Source: Bacteroidota bacterium (GTDB lineage: Bacteria; Bacteroidota; Ignavibacteria; Kapaibacteriales; UBA2268). From it: 64,000 bases of DNA. The stretch covers positions 57,241 through 121,240 of the forward strand of contig JARKQC010000014.1 of assembly GCA_029974985.1 (NCBI GenBank), given 5' to 3'. Below are positions 9,181 through 17,645 of the stretch, piece after piece. Below the pieces are notes generated by a model. That model did no database searches. It had not been told where the DNA came from and worked only from the letters and a program-made list of their open reading frames with translations. The translations under genes were made by a program, and so were the position numbers. Position 1 is the first letter of the stretch. Every line of letters begins with the position of its first letter.

Positions 9181-11277
9181 ATGATTGAAATAATTAAGTC
9201 GAAAGGCATATTTTTTTTCTTTAAAAGAGTATTTTTTAAGATTAAATATAAAATACTATCGAAAATTATTATTATGCGTGATAATAGTTCAATTACGTAT
9301 TTTAATAATTTATCTGAACTTAGCATAATTAATCCTATTGATATAAATTACTTAATTGATTTTGATTATATTGACAATTATGATAAAATCGAAATGTTTG
9401 CTGATTACTTATGTCAGCATAAATTTAATTTATTGGGGTCGGGCTTGCAAGAAATTGCATTAAATTCCAATTATTTAGGATTCGAAGGATGCAAGTTTGA
9501 TATAAAAATCGAAAATAATTATATTGATTTTTTAAGAAAATCTATAAATTCTGCTAATTTAGACTATTCACTTAATATTTTAAAAAAACTCGATAATAAC
9601 TATCGTTTAATTGACTGGCAACGAGACTTTCGCTCGGGCTATAGATGGGAAACATCTGCTCATTTTCATAATATTTCTTTTGGTAATATAGTTGGAGTTG
9701 ATATAAAACACCCTTGGGAACTTGGGCGATTAAATCATTTAATTATCTTATTTTACGCTTTTAAAAAATCAAAAAATATTAAATATAAATACGAATTTAT
9801 AAATCATATTTATGATTTTATTCTTCAAAATCCACCAAATTATGGCGTTCAATGGCTTTCCACAATGGATATTGCGATTCGAGCAGTAAATTTTATCACA
9901 GTATATTCTCTTTTTAAAAATTTTGGTGAAGATTTTACAAATGATTTTAAATCATATTTTTATAATTATTTATATAGTCATTTAATTTATATTTTGAATA
10001 ATCTTGAATGGTCTTCGGGAATGAGGGCAAATCATTATTTTTCTAATATTTGTGGATTGATTTTTTTGAGTATATTTTTACCAATAAATAGCATCACTTC
10101 TTTCGCGTTTATATTTGCTCTCAATGAGTTAAAAAACGAAACTATATATCAATTTTATGATGATGGAGGAAATTTCGAAGCCTCGCTTCCATATCATTCT
10201 TTCGTTTCAGAAATGCTTTTTAAAACTATTTCTATTGTAAAAAATATTCCGAAAAATCATATTAATAATATAATTAATAATTTTGATAAGAAAATTTCTA
10301 AACAATTTAATTTTCCAAAAGAAATTCAAAATCGAATTTCTAAAATTGATATTAATAAATTAATTCAAAATAATGTTATCACTTTTGATTCAATTTTTAA
10401 TCAAAAATTAGCAAAAATTGCTGAATTTAGTATTAATTCATTAAGTCCGAATTTTAATGATTTTCAGATTGGAGATAATGATAGTGGATATTTTTTAAGT
10501 TTAATGCCAATTATTAATGATGATTTTTCAATAAATTCAAAAAATCGTTTTGAATTATATAATTTAGCAAAAAAATTTATAAATAGCGATGAAAAGCAGA
10601 CATCAATTTTTATGAAAAATTTTGGTGCGTTTTTTCATACTGAAAATAATTATAAAATTGCAGTTAGATGTGGAAATATTGGTCAAAACGGCAAAGGTGG
10701 ACATGCTCATAACGACCAACTTTCTTTCGAACTATATTCAAGAAATGAATTATTAATTTGCGACGCAGGAACATATAATTATACTGCATTTCCGGATTTA
10801 AGAAATTTGTATCGCTCTACAGAATCGCATAATACTTTGCAAATTCCAAATTTTGAACAAAATCCTATTCCAAAAGAAAGTAGCAAATTATTTTGGCTAA
10901 TTGATAATGCAAAAGCAGAATGTACTCATTATTCTAAAAGAAAATTTTCTGCAATTCATTATGGATTTCCAAAAGCTCATACAAGAGAATTTAATTTTGA
11001 TGAAAATATTATTTATTGCCGCGATTATTGTGAATATTTCGGAAAAAAGATGATATATTTTCATTTTCCCAATAATATACAAATTAATAAAATGAATGAT
11101 AAGCAAATCTTTTTATCAAACGGAAATTGTAAATTTTCGATTAAATTTGATATTGGAGATGCAACGAAAAAAGAATACTTTTTTTCGCCAAATTACGGTG
11201 TCAAATATTCTTCTCACCTTATTGTCATTACTTTTGAAAAAAATGAAATTAATTGGGAAATTGAAATTTTAAAATGA
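9181..11277 (+). CDS. Heparinase II/III-like polysaccharide lyase family protein
   Basis: 698 residues. The helical toroid half includes HPWELGRLNHLIIL and YGVQWLSTMDIAIRAVNF, typical of the heparinase II/III-like proteins of exopolysaccharide clusters. The beta-sandwich half carries GGHAHNDQLSFELYSR near residues 507-522 and CDAGTYNY, the conserved catalytic/metal-binding region. The family cleaves uronic-acid-containing polysaccharides by beta-elimination, or modifies nascent surface glycans. No signal peptide is obvious; the start (MIEIIKSKGIFFFFKRVFFKI) is basic and aromatic. Its usual partner, a two-domain Zn-ADH/Gfo-Idh oxidoreductase, is at 20282 in this window. The stop overlaps the lptF/G start (ATGA). 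Confidence 0.88.
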   Translation: MIEIIKSKGIFFFFKRVFFKIKYKILSKIIIMRDNSSITYFNNLSELSIINPIDINYLIDFDYIDNYDKIEMFADYLCQHKFNLLGSGLQEIALNSNYLGFEGCKFDIKIENNYIDFLRKSINSANLDYSLNILKKLDNNYRLIDWQRDFRSGYRWETSAHFHNISFGNIVGVDIKHPWELGRLNHLIILFYAFKKSKNIKYKYEFINHIYDFILQNPPNYGVQWLSTMDIAIRAVNFITVYSLFKNFGEDFTNDFKSYFYNYLYSHLIYILNNLEWSSGMRANHYFSNICGLIFLSIFLPINSITSFAFIFALNELKNETIYQFYDDGGNFEASLPYHSFVSEMLFKTISIVKNIPKNHINNIINNFDKKISKQFNFPKEIQNRISKIDINKLIQNNVITFDSIFNQKLAKIAEFSINSLSPNFNDFQIGDNDSGYFLSLMPIINDDFSINSKNRFELYNLAKKFINSDEKQTSIFMKNFGAFFHTENNYKIAVRCGNIGQNGKGGHAHNDQLSFELYSRNELLICDAGTYNYTAFPDLRNLYRSTESHNTLQIPNFEQNPIPKESSKLFWLIDNAKAECTHYSKRKFSAIHYGFPKAHTREFNFDENIIYCRDYCEYFGKKMIYFHFPNNIQINKMNDKQIFLSNGNCKFSIKFDIGDATKKEYFFSPNYGVKYSSHLIVITFEKNEINWEIEILK

Positions 11278-12356
11278 ATTTAATAGATAGATATATAGTT
11301 AAACAGTTTATATTTACATTATTTTTTGCTATAATTGCATTATGCACAATATTTGTTGTTGTTAATTTATTAGAAAGCTTAGATAATTTTTTAGACCAAA
11401 ATGCTACATTTTTAACAATCGTTAAATATTATATTTATTTTTTACCAGAAATTATAAAACTACTTACACCCGTATCAACATTAATTGCTACTCTCTTTAC
11501 TATTGGTCGCTTATCAACGTTAAATGAAATCACAGCAATGAAATCTGGCGGACTTAGCCTTTATAGATTAATGTTGCCTTTAATTTTTGTAACAACCATT
11601 CTTAGTTTTGTAATGGTTTATTTTAATGGCTGGATTGTTCCTAATGCAAATGAGAAAAAAAGACTTATCGAAGAGAAATATATCAATAAAACTAAAGCTG
11701 GAAATGCTATTTATAATTTATATCTTCGCGATACTCCCACAAGAAACGTAATAATTCAATATTATGATGCAGAAATGATGCAAGCTAATCGAGTTACAAT
11801 CGAAGATTTTACAAGCGAAAAAAGCCCTCGAATTACCCAAAGAATTGAAGCTAATACAATTACTTGGAATAAAGAACAAAACAAATGGATAGGCGAAAAA
11901 GTCCTAAAACGCCAATATAATAAAACGGGAATTACTACAATTCGATATGATTCTACTGAAATTGATATGCGATTACATCATAACGAAATTGAGCAATTAC
12001 GCCGAGAGCCGAAAGAAATGAATTTTTATGATTTGAAACAATATATCTCTATTTTGCAAATGGGTGGAAAAGATGTTCGCCAACAGCTTATTAATTACTA
12101 CGGTAATTGGGCATTTCCCTTTGCTAATATTATTGTAATTCTTTTTGGCGTTCCATTTGCATCTGTTCGTAGAAAAGGTGGAATTGCTATTCAAATTGGT
12201 GCCGCAATGGTTATAGCCTTTGTATATATGATATTTACAGAAGTTAGCAAAACAATGGCTTATGCTTATAATTTAGACCCTGTTTTAGCAGGTTGGAGTG
12301 CAAATTTAATTTTCGTCGTTGCGGGTATTTTAACAATAATGAAAACAAAAACATAA
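11274..12356 (+). CDS. LptF/LptG family LPS-export permease
   Basis: 360 residues. Three N-terminal membrane segments, a soluble beta domain (about residues 130-260) and three C-terminal segments match the YjgP/YjgQ family. Conserved stretches include LTPVSTLIATLFTIGRLS, NEITAMKSGG and FPFANIIVILFGVPFA. These proteins form the membrane part of the ABC transporter that pulls lipopolysaccharide out of the inner membrane. It is coupled to the heparinase-like gene by a 4-base overlap, which suggests co-expression with surface-glycan processing. Whether it is LptF or LptG cannot be decided, since Bacteroidota often have divergent copies. Confidence 0.9.
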   Translation: MNLIDRYIVKQFIFTLFFAIIALCTIFVVVNLLESLDNFLDQNATFLTIVKYYIYFLPEIIKLLTPVSTLIATLFTIGRLSTLNEITAMKSGGLSLYRLMLPLIFVTTILSFVMVYFNGWIVPNANEKKRLIEEKYINKTKAGNAIYNLYLRDTPTRNVIIQYYDAEMMQANRVTIEDFTSEKSPRITQRIEANTITWNKEQNKWIGEKVLKRQYNKTGITTIRYDSTEIDMRLHHNEIEQLRREPKEMNFYDLKQYISILQMGGKDVRQQLINYYGNWAFPFANIIVILFGVPFASVRRKGGIAIQIGAAMVIAFVYMIFTEVSKTMAYAYNLDPVLAGWSANLIFVVAGILTIMKTKT

Positions 12357-12441
12357 AAATTTCTTATTAAATTTTCATTGTCGTTTTCTATGAGAAAATA
12401 TACGGGTGGTATAAGCATTTTTGCTTGTCCCAGATATTAAA

Positions 12442-12475
12442 AGTTGTCCTACGGCTTGAAAGACGTAGGACAACT
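12442..12475. repeat. Palindromic repeat, copy A
   Basis: Two perfect 12-base arms, AGTTGTCCTACG and CGTAGGACAACT, separated by 10 bases. It lies between two convergent genes (lptF/G and the HsdR-N gene) and may act as a two-way terminator. The core TGTCCTAC/GTAGGACA is shared with the palindromes at 47215 and 49830, so it appears to be a member of a dispersed repeat family. Confidence 0.8.
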
Positions 12476-12496
12476 GGAAAAATCGTTAATTAAATA

Positions 12497-13615
12497 TTAT
12501 TTATTATATGCAATCTTAATAAGTGGAATGAGCCAATTAAAATCATTTTCATCTCTAACAACGCACTCTATATGCCCAATCCCCCAATGCCCAACATTGC
12601 TAACATCACGTACTTTAGCCAAATACTGTTCGGGAATATCATAGATTTCAAGATTTAACCAAATTTTTAATTTATTTTTCTGAGTATGCATTTGACAAAA
12701 GTGTGATTTATCTTTTACTAAACTTATATACTTCTTTTTTGGGAAAATATCATAAGTTAATCCATTTTTAAATAATTCAGTATTTAAAGAATTATAAATA
12801 TCAAAAGTAAATGGGTTTTTGGGATTAAAATGACTTTCAATTTTTAAATTATAATCATCAATTTTTTCATCTGCAATAGTAACATTCTCATCGTTATTAA
12901 TATTTTCATCAATTTTCTTATTTCCAATATTAAAATCAGAAATATCCTCAAAATTATTGTTAATTTCTAGCCTAAATTGTTTTAATGCATTTGCAATATC
13001 ATTATCACCAAATTTATGCCCTAAATCATCTTTTACAATATTATTAATTAAATTTATTAATGATTTATTACCCGAATCAAATAACTGTAGCAAAGCTTTT
13101 TTAATAATTGTATAAAGCCAGATTTTTTTAGCATAGTTTAACAATTTATCATTAGCAAATGAGTTTTTACTCAATTTTTCTATTAAATCTTCATTTATAT
13201 CGTTAGTTAAAGAAAATTCATTTAATTTTTTATCTTTACCTATTCCTTTTAATTCAGAAAAATAAATTTTATATAAATTTCCATTTGTAATTATTAGAAT
13301 TGGTACGCCTTTGTTAGTGCAGTAATTTAATTTTTCGATAATCATTTTATTATCATCTAAATTATTATTTAATGCCTTAGCTTCGACAAGAAATTTTGAG
13401 TTTGAATTAATGCAAAAATTATAATCACATCTACGCCCCGCCATATCACCGTCTTCATGAATTACCTCATTTGGATTACTAAAATCCCAACCTAATGATT
13501 CAAAAAATGGTCTTATAAGCCACTCTTTTGTTTGAGCTTCATTAATATTTTTTTGTTTTAATTCAGAAATTTTAGTTTTTAAATCATCAATTTTACTAAT
13601 TAATTCATTTTGCAT
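12497..13615 (-). CDS. HsdR N-terminal-like nuclease domain protein with C-terminal DUF5655
   Basis: 372 residues. After a coiled N-terminus, residues about 20-170 match the type I restriction HsdR N-terminal (PD-(D/E)XK) fold: AQTKEWLIRPFFESLGWD, GRRCDYNFCI and FLVEAKAL give the D...E-x-K pattern, and VPILIITNGNLYKIYF is the usual strand after it. A low-complexity Asn/Asp linker leads to a C-terminal domain (about 270-372; FPKKKYISL, KIWLNLEI, VGHWGIGHIE) resembling DUF5655. No hsdM or hsdS gene is near. It is flanked by palindrome A. Nuclease activity is plausible from the motif but unproven. Confidence 0.75.
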   Translation of the reverse strand: MQNELISKIDDLKTKISELKQKNINEAQTKEWLIRPFFESLGWDFSNPNEVIHEDGDMAGRRCDYNFCINSNSKFLVEAKALNNNLDDNKMIIEKLNYCTNKGVPILIITNGNLYKIYFSELKGIGKDKKLNEFSLTNDINEDLIEKLSKNSFANDKLLNYAKKIWLYTIIKKALLQLFDSGNKSLINLINNIVKDDLGHKFGDNDIANALKQFRLEINNNFEDISDFNIGNKKIDENINNDENVTIADEKIDDYNLKIESHFNPKNPFTFDIYNSLNTELFKNGLTYDIFPKKKYISLVKDKSHFCQMHTQKNKLKIWLNLEIYDIPEQYLAKVRDVSNVGHWGIGHIECVVRDENDFNWLIPLIKIAYNK

Positions 13616-13738
13616 ATTAATTTATAATATTTATTAATACATTGAAATTTATATATATAATTTAATTATTTTACAAAATTAAAACAATTTTTTCTATAAA
13701 ACAAAAGATTTATTTGTTATCAAATTAGAATAATAGGC

Positions 13739-14926
13739 TTATTGATTTTCCATAAAATTTTTCTTAATAAAGTTTTGTAATCTATCAAAATCTCTTTCCC
13801 AACTATAATGTATTTGAAATTCATTTTGGGCAGATTCCGACATTTTAAGCAAAAGCTCATAATTTGCCTCATTAACGAATTGAAGTATAGTATCGGCAAA
13901 TAAATCAATATTTTCGCAATCTATAGCGAGTCCAGCAAGAGTTTCAGCATTCATTCTTATCATAGGTTCTGCCAAAGAAGTAATCATTGGCTTTCCCGCA
14001 CCCATATAATCAAAATATTTATTCGAGATAGTTTGGTTAATATGCTCATCTAATTTATATGGTAAAACACCAAAATCCATTTCACTATATAGATTTTTTA
14101 TTTGTCCATGAGAAAATTTACCTTTAAATTCGATATTTTCAGCAGAATCAAGTGATTGAGCAAGCTTTTTCAAATCATTTTCGAGTTCGCCATATCCTGC
14201 GATAATAAGACGAATATTATTATTTACTTTCCAAGCTAAATCGAAAGCATATAATAGTTTATCGAGATTTCTTTCGCTATTTATCAATCCGTGATATGCA
14301 AAAACTAATGGTTTAATTAAAATACCTGTTTTAACATCGTGGAACCATTCTTTTAATGGCGTATTATGAACGATTTGAAGTTTTTCTTCGGGATAATCAT
14401 ATTGCTCAATTAACCTTTGATTTTGCTCTTCGCAAACGGTAAGGATGGCGTCCATTTTTTTAACGGAACTTTTTTCAATTTTATCGGGTAGTTTTAAATT
14501 GTGAACTAAATATCTAATAAAAAAGTTTTTTTTATATTTATTCCAGCCACGCATAACTACGGGATAGTTCTCGGCCATATCCATAACAACTGGAATACTA
14601 AATTTTTTAGCATATTTTGCGGCATCTAAAGCGAGCATTATTTCGCGAACAATAATCAAGTCGGGAGAGAATTTTTTTATTGCTTTATTAATAGCAATTT
14701 TCCATATAGGATTATAAGGTATGGGCTGGCTTAAAGGAAATAATCCAGCCGCTATTTTAAAAATTTTAATACCTTTGTAATTATCAGATTTATCACCAAG
14801 AAACGAGCGGCATAGAATTGCAACATCAAATCCATTTTGTTTAAAAGATTCTGTAATTTTTTCAGTTCTAATATCAGCAGGGTGTTTATCTTTGCTAATA
14901 TATAAAATTTTTAAATTTTTATTCAT
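13739..14926 (-). CDS. Family 4 glycosyltransferase
   Basis: 395 residues from the ATG at 14926; a TTG one codon upstream is less likely. GT-B fold: the N-terminal Rossmann half begins KILYISKDKHPADIRTEKI. The C-terminal half carries FAYHGLINSERNLD, LIIAGYGELENDLKKL and the nucleotide-sugar site region SNKYFDYMGAGKPMITS. GT4 enzymes transfer sugars from NDP-sugars with retention during surface polysaccharide or glycolipid assembly. Donor and acceptor cannot be read from the sequence. It fits the loose group of glycan genes between 9181 and 22414. Confidence 0.88.
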   Translation of the reverse strand: MNKNLKILYISKDKHPADIRTEKITESFKQNGFDVAILCRSFLGDKSDNYKGIKIFKIAAGLFPLSQPIPYNPIWKIAINKAIKKFSPDLIIVREIMLALDAAKYAKKFSIPVVMDMAENYPVVMRGWNKYKKNFFIRYLVHNLKLPDKIEKSSVKKMDAILTVCEEQNQRLIEQYDYPEEKLQIVHNTPLKEWFHDVKTGILIKPLVFAYHGLINSERNLDKLLYAFDLAWKVNNNIRLIIAGYGELENDLKKLAQSLDSAENIEFKGKFSHGQIKNLYSEMDFGVLPYKLDEHINQTISNKYFDYMGAGKPMITSLAEPMIRMNAETLAGLAIDCENIDLFADTILQFVNEANYELLLKMSESAQNEFQIHYSWERDFDRLQNFIKKNFMENQ

Positions 14927-15060
14927 CAATATTCACAATTTATATAAAATACGCAACTTCGCATTTATATAATAAATATCATACACTTTAAATAATTAAT
15001 TTACAAAAATTAATATTTATCGTTTACTAATTACTAAAAAATATTGAAAAAGAATATAAA

Positions 15061-15405
15061 TCAAAATTCGATTTTTTCTTTTGCTTGCTCTAAAGAATCA
15101 ACAATATATAAAACCGTATCAACTTTTGTCATTTTTAATACATTTCTAAGTGTTGTATTAAGAGAACAAAGAATTAACGTGCCATCAGCCTCATTAAATT
15201 TTGCGTGTGTTTTTACAAGTAAACCAATCACAATAGAGCTCATATAACTTGTATTAGAAAAATCTACAATTAATCTTGGATTTTTTAAATTAGTAACTTT
15301 ATCAAATTCATTAACAAGTTCATCAGTTTCTGCACCGCCAGTAAATTGCCCAGAAAGATGGATAATGGAATAATTATCCATTGTTTCTACATCAATATTT
15401 TTCAC
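15061..15405 (-). CDS. STAS domain anti-sigma factor antagonist
   Basis: 114 residues with a GTG start. A single STAS domain: IIHLSGQFTGGAETDEL, the phosphorylation loop SNTSYMSSIVIGLL with its conserved serine, and the C-terminal helix. Such proteins bind and titrate an anti-sigma kinase when unphosphorylated (partner-switching). No RsbW-type kinase or RsbU-type phosphatase is adjacent. The spacing to rodA is 88 bases, so joint transcription is possible but not shown. Confidence 0.87.
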   Translation of the reverse strand: MKNIDVETMDNYSIIHLSGQFTGGAETDELVNEFDKVTNLKNPRLIVDFSNTSYMSSIVIGLLVKTHAKFNEADGTLILCSLNTTLRNVLKMTKVDTVLYIVDSLEQAKEKIEF

Positions 15406-15473
15406 TAATTAGAACCTTATATTGTTTATTAAAACTTTTTAAGTATATACGTATATAAAAAAAAATTATGATA

Positions 15474-15509
15474 ATATTAAAAAGATTAATATTTTATACT
15501 AATCTTTTT
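15474..15509 (-). terminator. Terminator hairpin overlapping the rodA stop
   Basis: Arms AAAAAGATTA (15479-15488) and TAATCTTTTT (15500-15509) pair perfectly. On the minus strand the hairpin covers the rodA stop codon and is followed by a T-rich tract. Confidence 0.55.
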
Positions 15510-16741
15510 CTTCTATGATTTCTATAAGCATTAAGTAGCAAACCTATAAATGCAAAATTCACAATCATAGATGTACCTCCGTAACTCAAAAATGGCAATG
15601 GTATTCCCATAACAGGCACTATTCCTATAACCATTCCAATATTTATTATCGTATGATATAAAAAGACAGTTAAAATCCCAAATGCTGATATACTGTAAAA
15701 TTCATCATCAGCTTCTTTTGCCGTATCTAATATCTTTAATAATAATAATCCGAAGAAAATAATAATTGCAATACTACCAATAAAACCAAATTCCTCTGCT
15801 GGTACTGAATAAATAAAATCAGTCCATTGCATAGGTATGTATCTTAATTGTGTTTGTGTTCCTTGTAAAAATCCTTTTCCAGTAATGCCGCCACTTCCTA
15901 CTGCCATCATTGATTGTATTACATTATAACCTTGTCCACGGGGGTCTGAACCTGGATTTAAAAAAGTTTCTATTCTTGCTTTTTGGTGGTCTTGTAAAGT
16001 ATTATAAAATATAGGTGCCAAATATCCACTAATTATAAATATTATAATCACTAAACTTTTATTTAACCATTTAGTTTTAAATAATAATGCAAAACTTGTA
16101 AATAATATTATAGCAATTATCATAAACCACATACCTTTAAGCGATAAAATAATGATAAATGGTAACGATACAACAAAAAACAAGAAAAATGCACTAAATC
16201 CAGACCAAAATAATATTCCTAAAAATATTGCAATAAGTACTGAAGAAGTTCCGTGGTCAGGCTGAATAAATACTAATACCATAGGCACAAACACAATTAC
16301 AGTCGCTATTGACAAATCACGAATATTTGTAAGCTCGATACCTTTAGAAGATTTAAAATAAGCAAGCATCGTAATTATACCAAATTTAGCAAATTCAGCT
16401 GGTTGTAAGGACATTCCCGCGAAACGTATCCATCCTTTTGTGCCATAAATTTCATTACCAAAAAACAGCACAGCAACAAGTAAAATAAGTGAACCGAAGT
16501 AAAATATAAAAGAAAGGTTTCTCATAGCATTTTGTGGGATAAAAGTCATAATTATCGCTACAAGAATACCAAATCCAATAGATATTAATTGACGATTAAA
16601 AGTTTCTTGCATATTCGATGCATACGTGGCACTATATAAAGATATAATCCCAATTAATACTAAGACAATGACAATAAAAATCAATTTCCAATCAAAAAAC
16701 TGTTCATTTTCTTTTTCTAAAGAAAAACCTTTTACATTCAT
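15494..16741 (-). CDS. rodA: Rod shape-determining protein RodA (SEDS glycosyltransferase)
   Basis: 415 residues from the ATG at 16741, with about 10 membrane segments. SEDS family features: QPDHGTSSVLIAI, the periplasmic loop NPGSDPRGQGYNVIQSMMAVGSGG (split over residues about 270-300), and PLPFLSYGGTSM near the C-terminus. RodA polymerises lipid II into peptidoglycan with a class B PBP during cell elongation. The start overlaps the purC stop (ATGA), so the two are translationally coupled. No mreB, mreC or pbp2 gene is in the window. RodA rather than FtsW is chosen from the motifs and the lack of division genes nearby. Confidence 0.92.
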   Translation of the reverse strand: MNVKGFSLEKENEQFFDWKLIFIVIVLVLIGIISLYSATYASNMQETFNRQLISIGFGILVAIIMTFIPQNAMRNLSFIFYFGSLILLVAVLFFGNEIYGTKGWIRFAGMSLQPAEFAKFGIITMLAYFKSSKGIELTNIRDLSIATVIVFVPMVLVFIQPDHGTSSVLIAIFLGILFWSGFSAFFLFFVVSLPFIIILSLKGMWFMIIAIILFTSFALLFKTKWLNKSLVIIIFIISGYLAPIFYNTLQDHQKARIETFLNPGSDPRGQGYNVIQSMMAVGSGGITGKGFLQGTQTQLRYIPMQWTDFIYSVPAEEFGFIGSIAIIIFFGLLLLKILDTAKEADDEFYSISAFGILTVFLYHTIINIGMVIGIVPVMGIPLPFLSYGGTSMIVNFAFIGLLLNAYRNHRRKRLV

Positions 16742-17628
16742 CAATTAGCCCAACTTTTTCCAATTATCAATTCATATATTTCAATATATTTATTTCTTGT
16801 TTGAATTATTATATCATCGGGTAATTTTGGTGCTGGATATTGTTTGTTCCAATTAATAGTTTCAAGATAGTCTCGTAAAATCTGTTTATCAAAATTAATA
16901 GGTGATTTACCGGGTATATAACTATCTTTAAGCCAAAATCTCGATGAGTCGGGGGTTAGAATTTCGTCTATTAATATTATTTCACCCGTATCTAAAATTC
17001 CAAACTCAAATTTTGTATCTGCAAGAATTATTCCTTTTTCATATAAATATTCTGAACCAAAATTAAATAATTCAATTGATTTTTCTTTTAGATACGATGC
17101 GGTATTAATTCCAATGATTTCAGTACATTGCTCAAAATTAATATTTTCATCATGCCCGGTTTCTGCTTTTGTAGCAGGTGTAAAAATAGCTTCTGGTAAT
17201 TTTGAGTATTCTAATAAATCCGTAGGCAATTCCACTCCGCAAATTTTTCCATTATTTTTATATTCTTTCCAGCCACTACCAGCAATATATCCACGTACAA
17301 CAAATTCAACAGTAAGCGGACTTGCTTTTTTAACAAGCATAGAGCGTTCTTTTAGCATATCAAAATGCTTTTCTGCAATATATTCTTTTGGATAATCGCT
17401 CATATTTGTAGATACTAAATGATTATCAATTATATGTTTAGTATTTTGGAACCAAAATTCTGAAATAGAATTAAGAATTTTACCTTTATCCGGTACACTT
17501 TCATTCATAATTACGTCGAATGCCGAAATTCTATCAGAAGCGACAAATAGCATTTGATTAGGAAGTTCATATACTTCTCTTACTTTTCCCTTGCGATAAA
17601 TTGGGAGTTCATCAATTAAATAGTGCAT
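16741..17628 (-). CDS. purC: Phosphoribosylaminoimidazole-succinocarboxamide synthase
   Basis: 295 residues, the longer (about 300 residue) SAICAR synthase form. It joins CAIR and aspartate with ATP in purine synthesis. Motifs: YRKGKVREVYEL near the start (ATP-binding lid), FVASDRISAFDVIM, EFVVRGYIAGSGWKEY, and ILADTKFEFGI with metal ligands. The upstream GH2-like gene ends 17 bases before its start, so this gene may be read through from there. Downstream it overlaps rodA by 3 bases. Confidence 0.95.
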   Translation of the reverse strand: MHYLIDELPIYRKGKVREVYELPNQMLFVASDRISAFDVIMNESVPDKGKILNSISEFWFQNTKHIIDNHLVSTNMSDYPKEYIAEKHFDMLKERSMLVKKASPLTVEFVVRGYIAGSGWKEYKNNGKICGVELPTDLLEYSKLPEAIFTPATKAETGHDENINFEQCTEIIGINTASYLKEKSIELFNFGSEYLYEKGIILADTKFEFGILDTGEIILIDEILTPDSSRFWLKDSYIPGKSPINFDKQILRDYLETINWNKQYPAPKLPDDIIIQTRNKYIEIYELIIGKSWAN

Positions 17629-17645
17629 AAATATCCAAAATTATT

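Noticed and set aside
9117..9326. 69-codon minus-strand frame overlapping the heparinase-like gene start
   Set aside because: Mirror of a strong coding region; low-complexity Ile/Leu product.
12442..12475. CRISPR-like repeat
   Set aside because: A single palindrome with related copies tens of kilobases away, no spacers and no cas gene.
12497..13615. Complete type I restriction system
   Set aside because: No helicase, methylase or specificity gene in the window; only the HsdR N-terminal-like domain is present.
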